Assembly (NCBI GenBank): GCA_025175895.1
Contig: CM045990.1
Span: 43,892,658 to 43,956,657 of the forward strand
DNA length: 64,000 nucleotides
Direction: 5' to 3'
Origin: Wurfbainia villosa
Taxonomy: Eukaryota > Streptophyta > Magnoliopsida > Zingiberales > Zingiberaceae
Shown here: positions 46,255 to 56,359 of the stretch, in pieces
How positions within the stretch are numbered: the first letter of the stretch is position 1
How the letters are laid out: each line of letters starts with the position of its first letter
Position numbers and translations under genes: made by a program
Notes under the pieces: model-generated
Seen by the model: the letters and a program-made list of their open reading frames with translations, nothing else
What the model was told of the DNA's origin: nothing
The model's database searches: none

Positions 46255-47150
46255 ATGCTTAAACAATTAGGGTCGGAAGGTCTAATTCCGATCGACTTAG
46301 AGATTGAGCGAACCTTTCACCGTCGGAGAGAAGCACAACGAAAGATGGAAGATCAAGCTGCATCCGAGGTGGACATAGGAAACCGACCTCTGCGGGACTA
46401 TGCAGCTCCTAGCGCTAGAGGATTCAGGCCGAGCATAGCTGGACCATCTATTTTGGCAAATAACTTTGAGCTGAAGCCGACACTTATACATATGGTTCAG
46501 CAGAGCCAATTCGGGGGAGCTGCGACTGAAGACCGGAACTGGTATCTTGAGGCTTTTCTTGAAATTTACTCAACTATGAAACTGAACAGAGTCCCTTCTG
46601 ACGTGATCCGCCTGATCCTGTTCCTGTTTTCACTGTGGGATAAGGCTAAGGCTTGGCTTCACTCTCTACCCTCTAGCAGCATCATCACATGGGAGCAGTG
46701 TGAATAGCAGTTTCTGAATAAATACTTCCTGCCAAGTAAGACTGCTCACATGCGCCACCTTATCACGAGCTTTCGCCAGAAGGAGGGGGAGTCCATGTTC
46801 GAAGCATGGGATCGCTACAAGGGGCTACTTTATCAGTGCCCCCACCATGGACTAGAGAGGTGGCTGGCGATCCACATTTTCTATAATGGGATCGCTTACG
46901 CCACGAAGATGTCCCTGGATTTTGCCGTAGGAGGAGCATTAATGAACAAGACCATAGAGGAGGCAGAGGAGCTTATCGAAGAGGTGGCCCAAAACCACCA
47001 TCAATGGGCTTCCGAACGTGGTCGACCCACGCCTGCAGCAGGATGATGCACTGTCAACTCTATGGACCACCTTTTGGCAAGGATGAACGCACTCAGCAGA
47101 TGGTTTGAATCTTTGAATCCTTCATCTGCATGCGTGGCCATTGATTTTGA
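46255..47150 (+). pseudogene. Athila H gag, capsid part
   Basis: The frame opens at ATG 46255 (earlier codons also open). It holds HMVQQSQFGGAATEDRNWYL, FLEIYSTMKLNRVPSDVIRL, LFSLWDKAKAWLHSLPSSSI and TWEQCE, a TAG at 46705, then QFLNKYFLPSKTAHMR, ITSFRQKEGESMFEAWDRYK and LIEEVAQNHHQWASERG. This is the retrotransposon gag (capsid) domain of Athila/Tat elements, with one in-frame stop. After about 47046 a stop and shifts lead into a poorly kept linker up to 47400. It would form the virus-like particle; this copy needs readthrough or is dead. Confidence 0.88.
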
Positions 47151-47403
47151 AGAAGGAGCGACAGCGTATCATGAGGACCACTATGGAGGGTAGGGGATCT
47201 CAGATGAGTAGATTGAGCACTGTGACGCGATTGGGGACTATAATCAAAGGCCCCATAACCCATACTCTAATACCTACAATCTCGGATGAAAGAGTCACCC
47301 GAATTTCTCCTACAAATATAACTCGGGAAACCCCCAACCATCCGGAGGGTATGAGTAGCAGAAGGGCAATGGGCAGCGACCACAGAAGTCCAGACTGGAA
47401 CAG

Positions 47404-48216
47404 ATGATGGAGGACTTCATCGCTACCCAAGCTAAGGCCAATGAGGAATTTTGTCGCCAACATCAGAAGTCTGAAGAAGAACTGAGAGACTTGAAGGCCA
47501 CCGTTGACGGCCTTACAAGTCATACCCGGATGTTGGAGACACAAGTGGCCCAAATAGCTCAATCCGTGTCACAACCTGTGAAGAACTCTCCGGTGAGCCA
47601 AGGAAAAGAGGAAGGAGTAGGGAAGAGTAGCCAATTCACCAAGGGGTGTGCAACCATGATTACCATCCTACCTGACCAACCTGAGTTTGAAGAGAAGATT
47701 CTAGTACAGGTTGAAGACCCTGGTGAATTTGTTATCCCCTGCTCGATTTATGGGGAGAGCTTCGACGAAGCACTATGCGACTCAGGGTCATCAGTCAGTA
47801 TGATGCCCTATGTATATTTTCTAAAAATGGGACTGAGCGGGTTCCAACCAGCGAATCTTGGTATTCGTATAGGGGATGATTCAGTGAAGGAGCCCGTTGG
47901 CCTGCTACCACAACTTCCTATGATGATTTAGGATTTCATGATACCCACGGACTTCATCATACTAGACACAGGACCGAATCCCCAGAATCCCATCATTCTG
48001 GGAAGGTCTTTTCTAGCAACTGCAGGGACGTGCATAGATGTGAAGGCACATCAGATCTCCCTGGAGGTAGACAGTGAGATCATCCTTTTCAGCCTTTCGG
48101 AGTACAGAGCTCGCTACTTTGATAGCTTCACGATTAGCAGAATGAAGTCGGAACCTCCAGATCAAGATCCCAAGATGGATGAATGGAGGTTCACTGAGCC
48201 ACCAGAGCCGAGTTGA
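47404..48216 (+). pseudogene. Athila H gag C-terminus and aspartic protease
   Basis: The frame from 47404 holds a coiled-coil region (TVDGLTSHTRMLETQVAQIA), then FVIPCSIYGESFDEALCDSG with the catalytic DSG, SSVSMMPYVYFLKMGL, and a stop at 47929. The same reading continues at 47938 with PTDFIILDTGP, NPIILGRSFLATAGT and DVKAHQISLEVD, the second half of the retroviral-type protease with its GRSFLATAG flap/C-terminal motif. One stop interrupts the domain. It would process the polyprotein. No RT follows. Confidence 0.87.
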
Positions 48217-48836
48217 TAGAAGAGTGTGGTCGAGCTAAACGACCTTAAACAAAGCGCTTCTTGGGAGGCAACCCAAGTTTAGTTTTAGATTTCCCTTTTT
48301 GATTGCATTGCATACATTTGTTTGATTTTAGTTTTGATTTCCATCACATTTAGAGTTAGGAATATAAATGAACTTTGCTAGGCAAAAATGAGATCCATAT
48401 TAGCCTACATGGCGAAGTGTATGAGGAAATTTGGGCCATGGTGCATAAATGGGCGAAAAGACACACGGTCTGGCCGTGTGTTTTCCCACGGCCGTGCCCG
48501 ATTGACTAGAGGTGCACATGGCCTAGCTGTGTGTTTTCACAAGGTTGTGACGCGCGAGGTTAAAAGGGGTGAGTCGTGTTTTTCACCCCATTTGTACCGT
48601 GTGCTTCAAAAGTTCTTGCCCTAGCCGTGTGATTTCGCTTTCCCCTTCCTCTAGAAGCATTTCTAACCTCTAAAGAAGCCAAAAGGAGCAAGGATGAGAG
48701 GACCAAGACCGTAGCATCCCGATCCGTCGCCTCGGAGCGACAAACAAGGAGAGTCGATGCCCCTCAAGCTCCGGAAGAGGGTAACGCCCTTCCCCCTATA
48801 CTTTTTCGCAATAATGAACATAGAGATAGGTACACT
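48217..48836 (+). other. Post-pol spacer of H
   Basis: Begins with GTCGAGCTAAACGACCTTAA and CTTGGGAGGCAACCCAAG, a phrase that in Athila elements lies downstream of integrase. Its position directly after protease marks the pol deletion. Palindromic CACACGGTCTGGCCGTGTG and CCACGGCCGTG occur at 48464-48496. ORF 48388-48624 shows no family motif. Confidence 0.65.
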
Positions 48837-50108
48837 ATGCTCTCTACCCGCAAACTTACTACTACTAGGTACATAGATGAGGATTTGCTAGAATCTTTAG
48901 GTTTGTTCGGTGACATGCAAACCCTATTTGCGAAAATGGGGTGGGATGAGATTATGGGAATAAGGCACCTAACCTACCATAGGATAGTTTTGGAATTTTT
49001 GAGTTCCTTAGAGGCGGAAGTTTTAACGGGTAGAGAGAGCGAGGAGGGTAGGATAACTTTTAGGCTTTTTAATATTGAGCATGAGTGGATCCTCCACCAA
49101 TGGTTATGCTTTGGCTTGCCGAGCGGGGGAGAGAGAAGAACCCCTAATGGGTACAACTCTCGTATGATTTGGAATGAGTTCACAGGGGAGCATGCTTATG
49201 ACGCATCTAGGGCCAAAGCGTCGCGCCTCTAAAACCCCATCTTTCGATATCTTCACCGCGTCATGGCCAGTACTATATTTGGTCGTGGGGAGAGTGATGG
49301 TGTAGTTAGAGCTAGCGAGCTGCTTTGCCTATGGGATATGCTACAAGAGAGGAGTAGCATCGATGTAGGGTCCCACTTCATCAGATACTTAGTGAAGATG
49401 AGCAAAGCAGCACGCGGAGAGATCAATGTGGGAGGCCTACTTACCCACATTTGCTATAAGATGGGGTACGATTATATAACATTGGAGAGTATAGAGGGGA
49501 GCCCTAGGATAGACCTAGGAGTATGCATGGCCATGAAGATGATTGTAAGAGAAGGAGACTCCTTATGCTTTGTAAGGAAAAATCTTACGGCCCTTAGGCT
49601 CCCCGACCCGGAACGTACCACCATCGCTATACGCGCCAACTGGCGCTTAGACCTGATAGTGAAGTCCCCTCCACATGAGGGACCATCCACATCAACGCTC
49701 ATCTCTCCACCTTTATATCACTCTCCCTCTAGTCCACACATGCATAGGAGCCCACCTAGTCCACGCCGACATGATCCTACACCTGCACCAGCACCTTTTT
49801 CTACTTTTGAGCAGGATGCAGGTACGTCGGCCTATGATTTCTCGGAGTTCCGATCGCGCCTCGACGACATTTACACTGAGCAGCGAGCGAGGCATGATGG
49901 GAGGAGCGAGCACCTACCAACGGTGGAGTTCGAGGATTGGAGCATTTCGGTGAGGAGTTTTACGATGAGGCCCGCATATATTTCCAGGAGGAGGCTGCTC
50001 ATCGCCAGGATGAGGCCGCCTACCGTAGGGAGATGGGGTAGCATATGCATGCCTAGCAGGCATAGTGGGCTAGGGAGGAGGAGCACCGAGCAGCCGCTGC
50101 ATCCATGA
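48837..50108 (+). pseudogene. Athila-specific ORF (env-position ORF)
   Basis: The first frame, 48837-49232, has YIDEDLLESLGLFGDMQTLF, IMGIRHLTYHRIVLEFLSSL, GRITFRLFNIEHEWILHQWL and YDASRAKASRL, then a stop. It continues as NPIFRYLHRVMASTIFGRGE, SELLCLWDMLQ, SHFIRYLVKMSKAARGEINV and GGLLTHICYKMGYDY to 50108, followed by a Pro/Ser/His-rich tail. This matches the plan of the Arabidopsis ATHILA ORF1 family, an ORF of unknown role in the envelope position of Athila elements. The part around 49150-49300 is the family's best conserved segment. One stop at 49230 splits it. I see no signal peptide or clear membrane segment. Confidence 0.8.
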
Positions 50109-50236
50109 GTTCCTAGATCAACCACATGTATATGTGACATCAGCGGCTCAGCAATAGGTTCTCCCAGGATCCAGAGATGCCGAGGCTCCTAGACTTTCCA
50201 CCTCGTCCACCATATTAAAGGTATATTTTTGTTTAA
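50109..50236 (+). other. H internal DNA before element F
   Basis: Non-coding continuation of H up to the F insertion. Confidence 0.6.
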
Positions 50237-51431
50237 TGTTAGTGCAATCGACCCGTGATATGGTTTTGATGTGTGTGGCAAAGGGTTTAAGTTAGGTTGT
50301 TATTGTGATCTGATATGTGCGTTGAAGTCATGCAGGACTTAGTAATTCACACATGAAGCTTTGGCGGGTCCACCACTCACAACCTCGTGCTTGATTCGGA
50401 GAAGGAGCATTGCAGAGCCGTGCGCTTGATGCTGCCGAGGGACCGCCGGACGAGATGACTTGAAGCGAAGCCAAGGAAGCAGACTTCGAAGGCAAGAGAC
50501 GCGAAGGAGCATTACAGAGTCGTGCGCTTGATGCTGCCGAGGGACGTTGACACAAACGAAGAGAGCTTCGGCGAGGGACTTCGAGTGAGATGAAAGAATG
50601 AGTGAAATGTAAGTAGCTCATTAGGTGAACTTGGCCGAATGGCTAAGTGTCGGATGAGATTTCCCGACATCAGTCGACTACCATGAAATGACAGTCGACT
50701 GCTATAAGTCGAACGGGGTTCGATTGGTGTTTATTTCGTGGGTTTTGGCCCGATCATTTCGCCATGGAATGACGATCAGCCGGACCATCGATCGCGCCAA
50801 GTGGCGATCGATTGATGAAGGTAGTCGCGGGCACAGAAACTCCCGTAGTCGACTGACCAGTCGCCTACGGAGGCATCAGTCGACTGCCAAGGGTTTCGTT
50901 GGACTATAACGGTCGGAATCGATGTGTTCAGAGGCCGTTGAAACGGTGCCAGTCGACTGCCAAAGGCAGTAGTCGACTGATAGCGGCCAACGGGAAGAAA
51001 TCAACCCTCTCTATAAAAATAGAGGGTGTGGGCTTTTGGATGGCTAATGCTCATGTTCCAAACTATCATCCAAGTGCTCCACAAGTGTTAAACTCCTTCT
51101 TCTAGTTTCTTTCACATCTATTGTAAAAGAAGGAGTATTCTTGAGTTGTAAGTGTTTATCTCCACCTTGCATTGGCTAAAGGGAGAGACCAATAGTGGAT
51201 TGGTTGCGGAGTTATTCACCGGGGACGAATCATACCGTGGATTAGCAGTGAGGCTGTGAACCACATTATATTGTTTGTTAGCATTGTTTATCTTTGTGTT
51301 TGTTCTTAATTGTTTTTGCTTTGTATTTTCTGCTTGTGCTAATGTTTATTGTAGATGATTAAGAATGACTTCCATCATACGACGAAAGAGGGCTATTCAC
51401 CCCCCTCTAGCCGGCCAACTGCCTTCCTACA
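50237..51431 (+). mobile_element. 5' LTR of element F
   Basis: 1195 bp, ending CTTCCTACA before the PBS. AGTCGACTG words at 50670-50700 and 50845-50985. The middle stretch 50755-50820 has GATCGCGCC/GGCGATCG words where the 3' LTR has AGTCGACTG. Confidence 0.92.
51005..51026 (+). promoter_or_regulatory. TATA box inside an inverted repeat, F 5' LTR
   Basis: CCCTCT, CTATAAAAAT, AGAGGG: TATAAAAA between 6-bp inverted arms. The palindrome array ends about 20 bp upstream, so this looks like the U3 promoter. Confidence 0.7.
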
Positions 51432-51433
51432 AG

Positions 51434-51447
51434 TGGTATCAGAGCCA
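51434..51447 (+). other. PBS of element F
   Basis: TGGTATCAGAGCCA two bases after the LTR; tRNA-Met type. Confidence 0.9.
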
Positions 51448-51494
51448 CGTAGCTTGTCAACGGACTAACCGCCGCAACAAGTACTACATCAAGG

Positions 51495-53219
51495 ATGGCC
51501 GACTCCAACATTCACCCATCGAAGTTTGAAGGAGAATTCTCTTGGTGGAAAAAGAGAATGGAGGTATTCTTTGAAACCGATTTCGATATTATGCTTATAA
51601 TGGAAAATGGTTTTGAGATGCCTAGGGACGAAGAGGGTGAACCAATAGAGAAGTTAAGGTGGACTAAAAAGCAAAGGGAGGAGCACCTTGAAAATTCAAA
51701 GGCCAAATACAACCTCTTCAATGTGCTCCCCCAACAAGAGATCAACCGGATTGGGGAGTGCTCAAGTGCCAAGGAAATGTGGGAGAGATTAGTGGAACTT
51801 CATGAAGGCACTTCGGAGGCCAAGCTTGCAAGGAGAGACCTCCTCCGCTCCCAACTATTAAACATCAAATTAGAAAAGGGAGAAAAGGTAACATCATTAC
51901 ATTCTAGGTTTAAAGAAATTTTAATTGGGCTAACAAGTGTAAGAGAAAAACTTTCGAACCGGGATATGCTTATGAAAGCAATCGATGCCTTTCCCCGGTC
52001 ATCGAAATGGAGTTCAATGGTGGACTCCTTCTACATGTCGAAGAACCTAGAAGTGAGCACCTTGGAGGAGTTCTTCTCAACCATGGAGCTCCACGAAACA
52101 AGGCTTGAAGGGATAAATGAAGAATCAAGTATCAAGTCATCAAGAGGAGTAGCCTTGGTAGCCAACAAGGGGAAGAAGAAGAAGATAGAGACTTCCTCCT
52201 CCTCCGATGAAGCATCCTCATCATCCTCCATGAATAGAAATGAAGATGCTTATATGGTAAGGAAGGTAAGGCATGCTTTAAGAAATTTAAAGTTTAACAA
52301 ATCTTATGATAGGAGAAGGCACAAGAGGAAAATCATATGCTACAATTGCCAACAAGAGGGACACATAAGAGATAGTTGTCTCCTCTTGAACAAGAGCAAA
52401 GAAGAGAGGAAGAAGAAAGAAGAAAAGAAGAAAAAGGGGAGAAAAAAGAAGGAAGAAGAGAAGAAGGCCAAAGAAAAGGGGAAGACCAAGGCACTAAAAG
52501 CAAGAACTTGGGATGACCCTTCCTCCTCCTCATCATCATCGGAGGAAGAAAATGCCTTTGTCACAAATTTGGCACTAATGACATTTGATGACCTAGACAC
52601 CTCCTCCTCCGAGCAAGAAGAACGAAGCACAAGTGAGGAGAGCTCTAGTGAAGGGAGAGGCTCATCACCATCCTCCTCATCCGAAGAAGAAGACATGGAG
52701 ACTATGGTAACGAATCTCTCACCCAATAAAATAGTTTCCATGATTTCTAGCCTTACTAAGGATTTATTTAGGGCTAAGAAAAAGAATAAAAGCATGCTAG
52801 ATCAAATTAAGGACTTAGAAGAAAAACTAGAAAAAGCATGCTTAAATATTAATGAAAATATTTCCTCTAGTCTTAATGATGCATTCTCACATGACTATAT
52901 GCCATTTGATGTTAATGATGCATGCATTGAGGAAAATAGGATGTTAAGGAAAAAGGTAGATCATTTGACCAAAGCCCTAGAAAAATTTACAATTGGTTCA
53001 AATACATTGAACATGATAATTGGGAGCCAAAGGGCTAGCTTCAATAAGAAAGGCCTAGGATATAAGGGAAAAACAAATGAAAAGGCCTATAAATATTTAA
53101 TTGCTAGGGGCCAAAGCAAAAATAAGACAATTGCTAAAAAATGGATCCCTAAGGAATATTTAGTGAACTTTATAGGAAAGAATTTGTATTGGGTTCCTAA
53201 ATCCATCCTTAAGGGTTAG
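51495..53219 (+). CDS. Gag of element F, uninterrupted 574-codon ORF
   Basis: ATG at 51495 is the first in the element and lies 48 bp after the PBS. N-terminal DUF4219-like part (FEGEFSWWKKRMEVFFETD, residues about 11-30), UBN2 capsid-like domain to about residue 210 (KEMWERLVELHEGTSEAKLA, LHSRFKEILIGL, SSMVDSFYMSKNLEVSTLEE), Ser-rich acidic stretch, CCHC knuckle CYNCQQEGHIRDSC near residue 285, a Lys/Glu-rich run, more Ser/Glu tracts, a coiled coil near 425-450, and GSNTLNMIIGSQRASFNKKG, a Sirevirus-like tail motif, near 510. It ends LYWVPKSILKG. In autonomous relatives protease follows; here it stops. It should be able to form particles and bind RNA if expressed, but needs RT and integrase from another element. 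Confidence 0.88.
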   Translation: MADSNIHPSKFEGEFSWWKKRMEVFFETDFDIMLIMENGFEMPRDEEGEPIEKLRWTKKQREEHLENSKAKYNLFNVLPQQEINRIGECSSAKEMWERLVELHEGTSEAKLARRDLLRSQLLNIKLEKGEKVTSLHSRFKEILIGLTSVREKLSNRDMLMKAIDAFPRSSKWSSMVDSFYMSKNLEVSTLEEFFSTMELHETRLEGINEESSIKSSRGVALVANKGKKKKIETSSSSDEASSSSSMNRNEDAYMVRKVRHALRNLKFNKSYDRRRHKRKIICYNCQQEGHIRDSCLLLNKSKEERKKKEEKKKKGRKKKEEEKKAKEKGKTKALKARTWDDPSSSSSSSEEENAFVTNLALMTFDDLDTSSSEQEERSTSEESSSEGRGSSPSSSSEEEDMETMVTNLSPNKIVSMISSLTKDLFRAKKKNKSMLDQIKDLEEKLEKACLNINENISSSLNDAFSHDYMPFDVNDACIEENRMLRKKVDHLTKALEKFTIGSNTLNMIIGSQRASFNKKGLGYKGKTNEKAYKYLIARGQSKNKTIAKKWIPKEYLVNFIGKNLYWVPKSILKG

Positions 53220-54350
53220 GAAAACCCTAGGATAGTCAACCATGTGGATTTTATCTATATCTTATTATTTGGTTGACTTAGGATGGCGGGACTTAATTTT
53301 TGGAATAGTGTTGGGTGATGATAATGCACCCATAAATAGATAAATCATGCTTTAGGTGATACTTTACTTATTATCATGATGTTATACCCAATGCATGATC
53401 ACAAATTGATTGATACACTTGTTTCATGATCATAATGTGATATTCATACATATATGTCTTTATGATCATGTGGTATGTTAGGATGATACTTAACCTTGTA
53501 TAGAATTGCATGAAATTGAAGGTTAAGTATATACAAATACCTTAGGTACATCTCACACTCACCATAGGCTACCTTGATTGAAAACTTAGCATGGGTGAGA
53601 TGATAGGATGATACTAATGGTCCACTAATGCCTATGACATTTAGATGGTCATTTAAAGTATCAAAATAGCAATAATAGACCAATCATGGGGAAGACTTAT
53701 GTTTAATTCATAGACATATTGCCCAAAGATCATGGTTGGATATTTCATATGTTTTCAAAATAATTTCTTACTTTAAAATCTGTGTGTTGATGTTTTGAAA
53801 CAATTTAAAGCAAAACTAGGTGTTAAAAGTGATACAAACTTGATCAAAAACCTAGTTGATTTTAAAACTTTTGGATTTTTGGAAAATACTTGAAAATATA
53901 ATGATTTTTCATGGAAAACTATTTTTCATTGATAAAGGACCTTAAAATAAATGTGTTCCCCAAATTTCATGATTTTTCGAATTTTATAGAATTTTTTATG
54001 CATTTCTGAAATTCACCCTGAAATTGAAAAACTCGAATCAGTGCCCGGTCTGGTAGTTTGAACTCATCACAGCATCGATAACATGCCTAATAACCTTCGT
54101 TTATCAAATTTAAGGCATGTTTTGGTAATTTCTGTTTCCTAGACTTGATGTCATGCTTATATAAACCCTGTTTAATATTTTTGATGGTGTCAAAGGGGGA
54201 GAAATATATATGTTTAAGTAAGGGGGAATTGTATTTAGGAGGAGTTTCATGTATTAAGGGAGAGAGTTGATAATCATGTTATTTACATGCTTTCTTACCT
54301 TAATATTTTTATCAAATGTTTACCTAACTTAAACAGATTGCCACAAATCA
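53220..54350 (+). other. 3' region of element F, non-coding
   Basis: AT-rich with no pol remnant. It contains several GGGGGAG-type purine runs (54195-54235). ORF 53444-53683 on the minus strand shows no motif. Confidence 0.65.
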
Positions 54351-54363
54351 AAAAGGGGGAGAT
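54351..54363 (+). other. PPT of element F
   Basis: AAAAAGGGGGAGAT-type purine run directly before the 3' LTR. Confidence 0.85.
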
Positions 54364-55548
54364 TGTTAGTGCAATCGACCCGTGATATGGTTTTGATGTG
54401 TGTGACAAAGGGTTTAAGTTAGGTTGTTATTGTGATCTGATATGTGAGTTGAAGTCATGCAGGACTTAGTAATTCGCACATGAAGCTTTGGCGAGTTCAC
54501 CACTCACAACCTTGTGCTTGAGTTGGAGAAGGAGCATTACAGAGTCGTGCGCTTGATGCTGCCGAGGGACCGCTGGACGAGATGACTTGAAGTGAAGCCA
54601 AGGAAGCAGACTTCGAAGGCAAAAGACGCGAATGAGCATTGCAGATCCGTGCGCTTAATGCTGCCAAGGGATGTGGCCGCAAACGAAGAGAGCTTCGACG
54701 AGGGACTTCGAGTGAGATGAAAGAATGAGTGAAATGTAAGTAGCTCATTAGGTGAACTTGGCCGAATGGCTAAGTGTCGGATGAGATTTCTTGACATCAC
54801 GATCGCGCCATGAAATGGCGATCGCTCTAAGTCGAACGGATTCGACCGTGGGTTTTACCCGAGTCGATCGACATGGAATGACAGTCGACTGCCAGACCAT
54901 CAATCGACTGCCAAGGGTCGCAGTCGACTGATGAAGGTAGTCGCGGGCAAAGAACCTCCCGTAGCCAACTGACCAGTCGCCTACGGAGGCATCAGTCGAC
55001 TGATGGATACATCAGTCGACTGCCAAGGGTTCCATTGGACTACAACGGTCAGAATCTGACGTGTTCAAAGGTCGTTGTAACGATGCCAATCGACTGCCAA
55101 AGGCAGCAGTCGACTGATAGCGACCAACAGGAAGAAATCAGCCCTCTCTATAAAAAGAGAGGGTGTGGGCTTTTGGATGGCTAATGCTCATGTTCCAAAC
55201 TATCATCCAAGTGCTCCACGAGTGTTAAACTCCTTCTTCTAGTTTCTTTCACATCTATTGTAAAAGGAGTATTCTTGAGTTGCAAGGGTTTACCTCCACC
55301 TTGCATTGGCTAAAGGGAGAGACCAATAGTGGATTGGTTATGAAGTGATTCACCGGGGACGAATCAAACTGTGGATTAGCGGCGAGGCCGTGAACCACGT
55401 TATATTGTTTGTTAGCATTGTTTATCTTTGTGTTTGTTCTTAATTGTCTTTGCTTTGTATTTTCCGCTTGCGCTAACATTTATTGTAGACGATTAAGATC
55501 GACTTCCATCATATGACGAAAGAGGGCTATTCACCCCCCTCTAGCTGG
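54364..55548 (+). mobile_element. 3' LTR of element F, end truncated
   Basis: About 1185 bp, colinear with the 5' LTR, lacking about 20 bp at the end. AGTCGACTG words at 54882-55110; at 54797-54830 GATCGCGCC/GGCGATCG words replace those of the 5' LTR. Confidence 0.9.
55142..55163 (+). promoter_or_regulatory. TATA box inside a perfect inverted repeat, F 3' LTR
   Basis: CCCTCTC, TATAAAAA, GAGAGGG: 7-bp perfect arms around the TATA. Matches 51005-51026 in the 5' LTR. Confidence 0.7.
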
Positions 55549-55711
55549 TGGTATTTGCACGAGGAGCTAAATTAGTGAATTTTTAGAACATATCTATTTT
55601 GCTTTGATTGCAAATACCACCTGATAAATTTAGTTAGCAAGCTAATTATGGAACAATATCTTTTTAAAAATTTTATGGCACTAAGGTTTGCTTGAGGACA
55701 AGCAAAGATTT
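55548..55711 (+). other. H internal remnant with 12-bp inverted repeat
   Basis: GTGGTATTTGCA (55548-55559) and TGCAAATACCAC (55609-55620) are perfect reverse complements 49 bp apart. They could form a hairpin at the F-H junction. The rest is the last non-coding part of H. Confidence 0.7.
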
Positions 55712-55725
55712 AAGTCTGGGGGAAG
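55712..55725 (+). other. PPT of Athila H
   Basis: AAGTCTGGGGGAAG directly before the TGATGTGAGC of the 3' LTR. Confidence 0.85.
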
Positions 55726-56359
55726 TGATGTGAGCAAAACATATAGGATTTTAGGAGTAGTTTTCGCTCACATCTTGTTGCATTTTGTGTTAGTTTCATG
55801 CATATGTTACTCTATTCTTGCACGCATTGCCTATTTTCTGGTTCGGAGGTCTGCTCATTGTACTTTTGTGTGCAGGTTAGCTTTTCTGGTGAAAAAGATG
55901 TGTTTTCAGAGAAAAAGGACTTTCTTAGCTAGACGCAGAGTGGGACACGACCAGGGCATGTGGATTCACACGGCTATGTCCAATGGGCGAAGATCAGCAC
56001 CCCAGGGCCGCACACAACCTGGCCATGTGAAAACACACGGCCGTGTGGCAGCTCGACGGATTTACGCGACTAGGGCTTTTTCCGGATTTTGCAGCGGTCC
56101 AAGGCAATGTCTATATAAGGATGGCTCCGACCAAACCCTAGGGGGAGGCACGATGGATAGGACGACACGCCGAAGCCCTAAAAAGCTTTGGTAACTCACA
56201 GCGGGGAGGAGGAACACCGCTGGAGGTCCACAACTTACAATACAACACCGGAGAGAAGATCACGAAGCATCGTATATCTCTATTTCTGCGCTTTATTTTT
56301 ATTGTATTCAAACTTAAACATGTTTTGTGATTCTTCCTTCGTATTTATGGAGTAGTACT
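55726..56359 (+). mobile_element. 3' LTR of Athila H, first part
   Basis: Matches 44614-45250 of the 5' LTR, including the TATA at 56113-56120, and is cut at 56359 by the TRIM (GTACT is the probable target). The CACACGGCC palindrome has C-to-T changes here (CACACAACCTGGCCATGTG near 56012). ORF 55688-56194 is LTR sequence. Confidence 0.88.

Larger units (their letters stand above)
50237..55548 (+). mobile_element. Gag-only Sirevirus-like element F (TR-GAG type)
   Basis: About 5.3 kb inside H. LTRs start TGTTAGTGCAATCGACCC; PBS, one gag ORF and PPT are present and no pol is found. The 5' flank ends GTTTAA. The 3' LTR lacks its last ~20 bp (it stops at CTCTAGCTGG instead of continuing to CCTTCCTACA), so no TSD can be shown. 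LTR starts resemble element E. Confidence 0.9.
44614..56359 (+). mobile_element. Athila element H (Ty3), pol-deleted, host to F
   Basis: Inserted in RT/RNase H of element D; the left TSD candidate is GGTTG (44609-44613) and the right one is outside the window. LTRs start TGATGTGAGC. The tRNA-Asp PBS, an Athila gag and protease, the Athila-specific ORF and a PPT are present. RT, RNase H and integrase are absent. The 3' LTR is cut at 56359 by the TRIM. Confidence 0.9.

Noticed and set aside
49263..50140. Opposite-strand and shifted ORFs over the Athila ORF region
   Set aside because: Shadows of the plus-strand Athila-specific ORF, which has family motifs.
50328..50621. Minus-strand ORF with Ser/Ala/Leu repeats, present again at 54497-54748
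   Set aside because: Both copies lie in the LTRs of element F and follow a GAGCATT(A/G)CAGAG duplication in the LTR; no domain.
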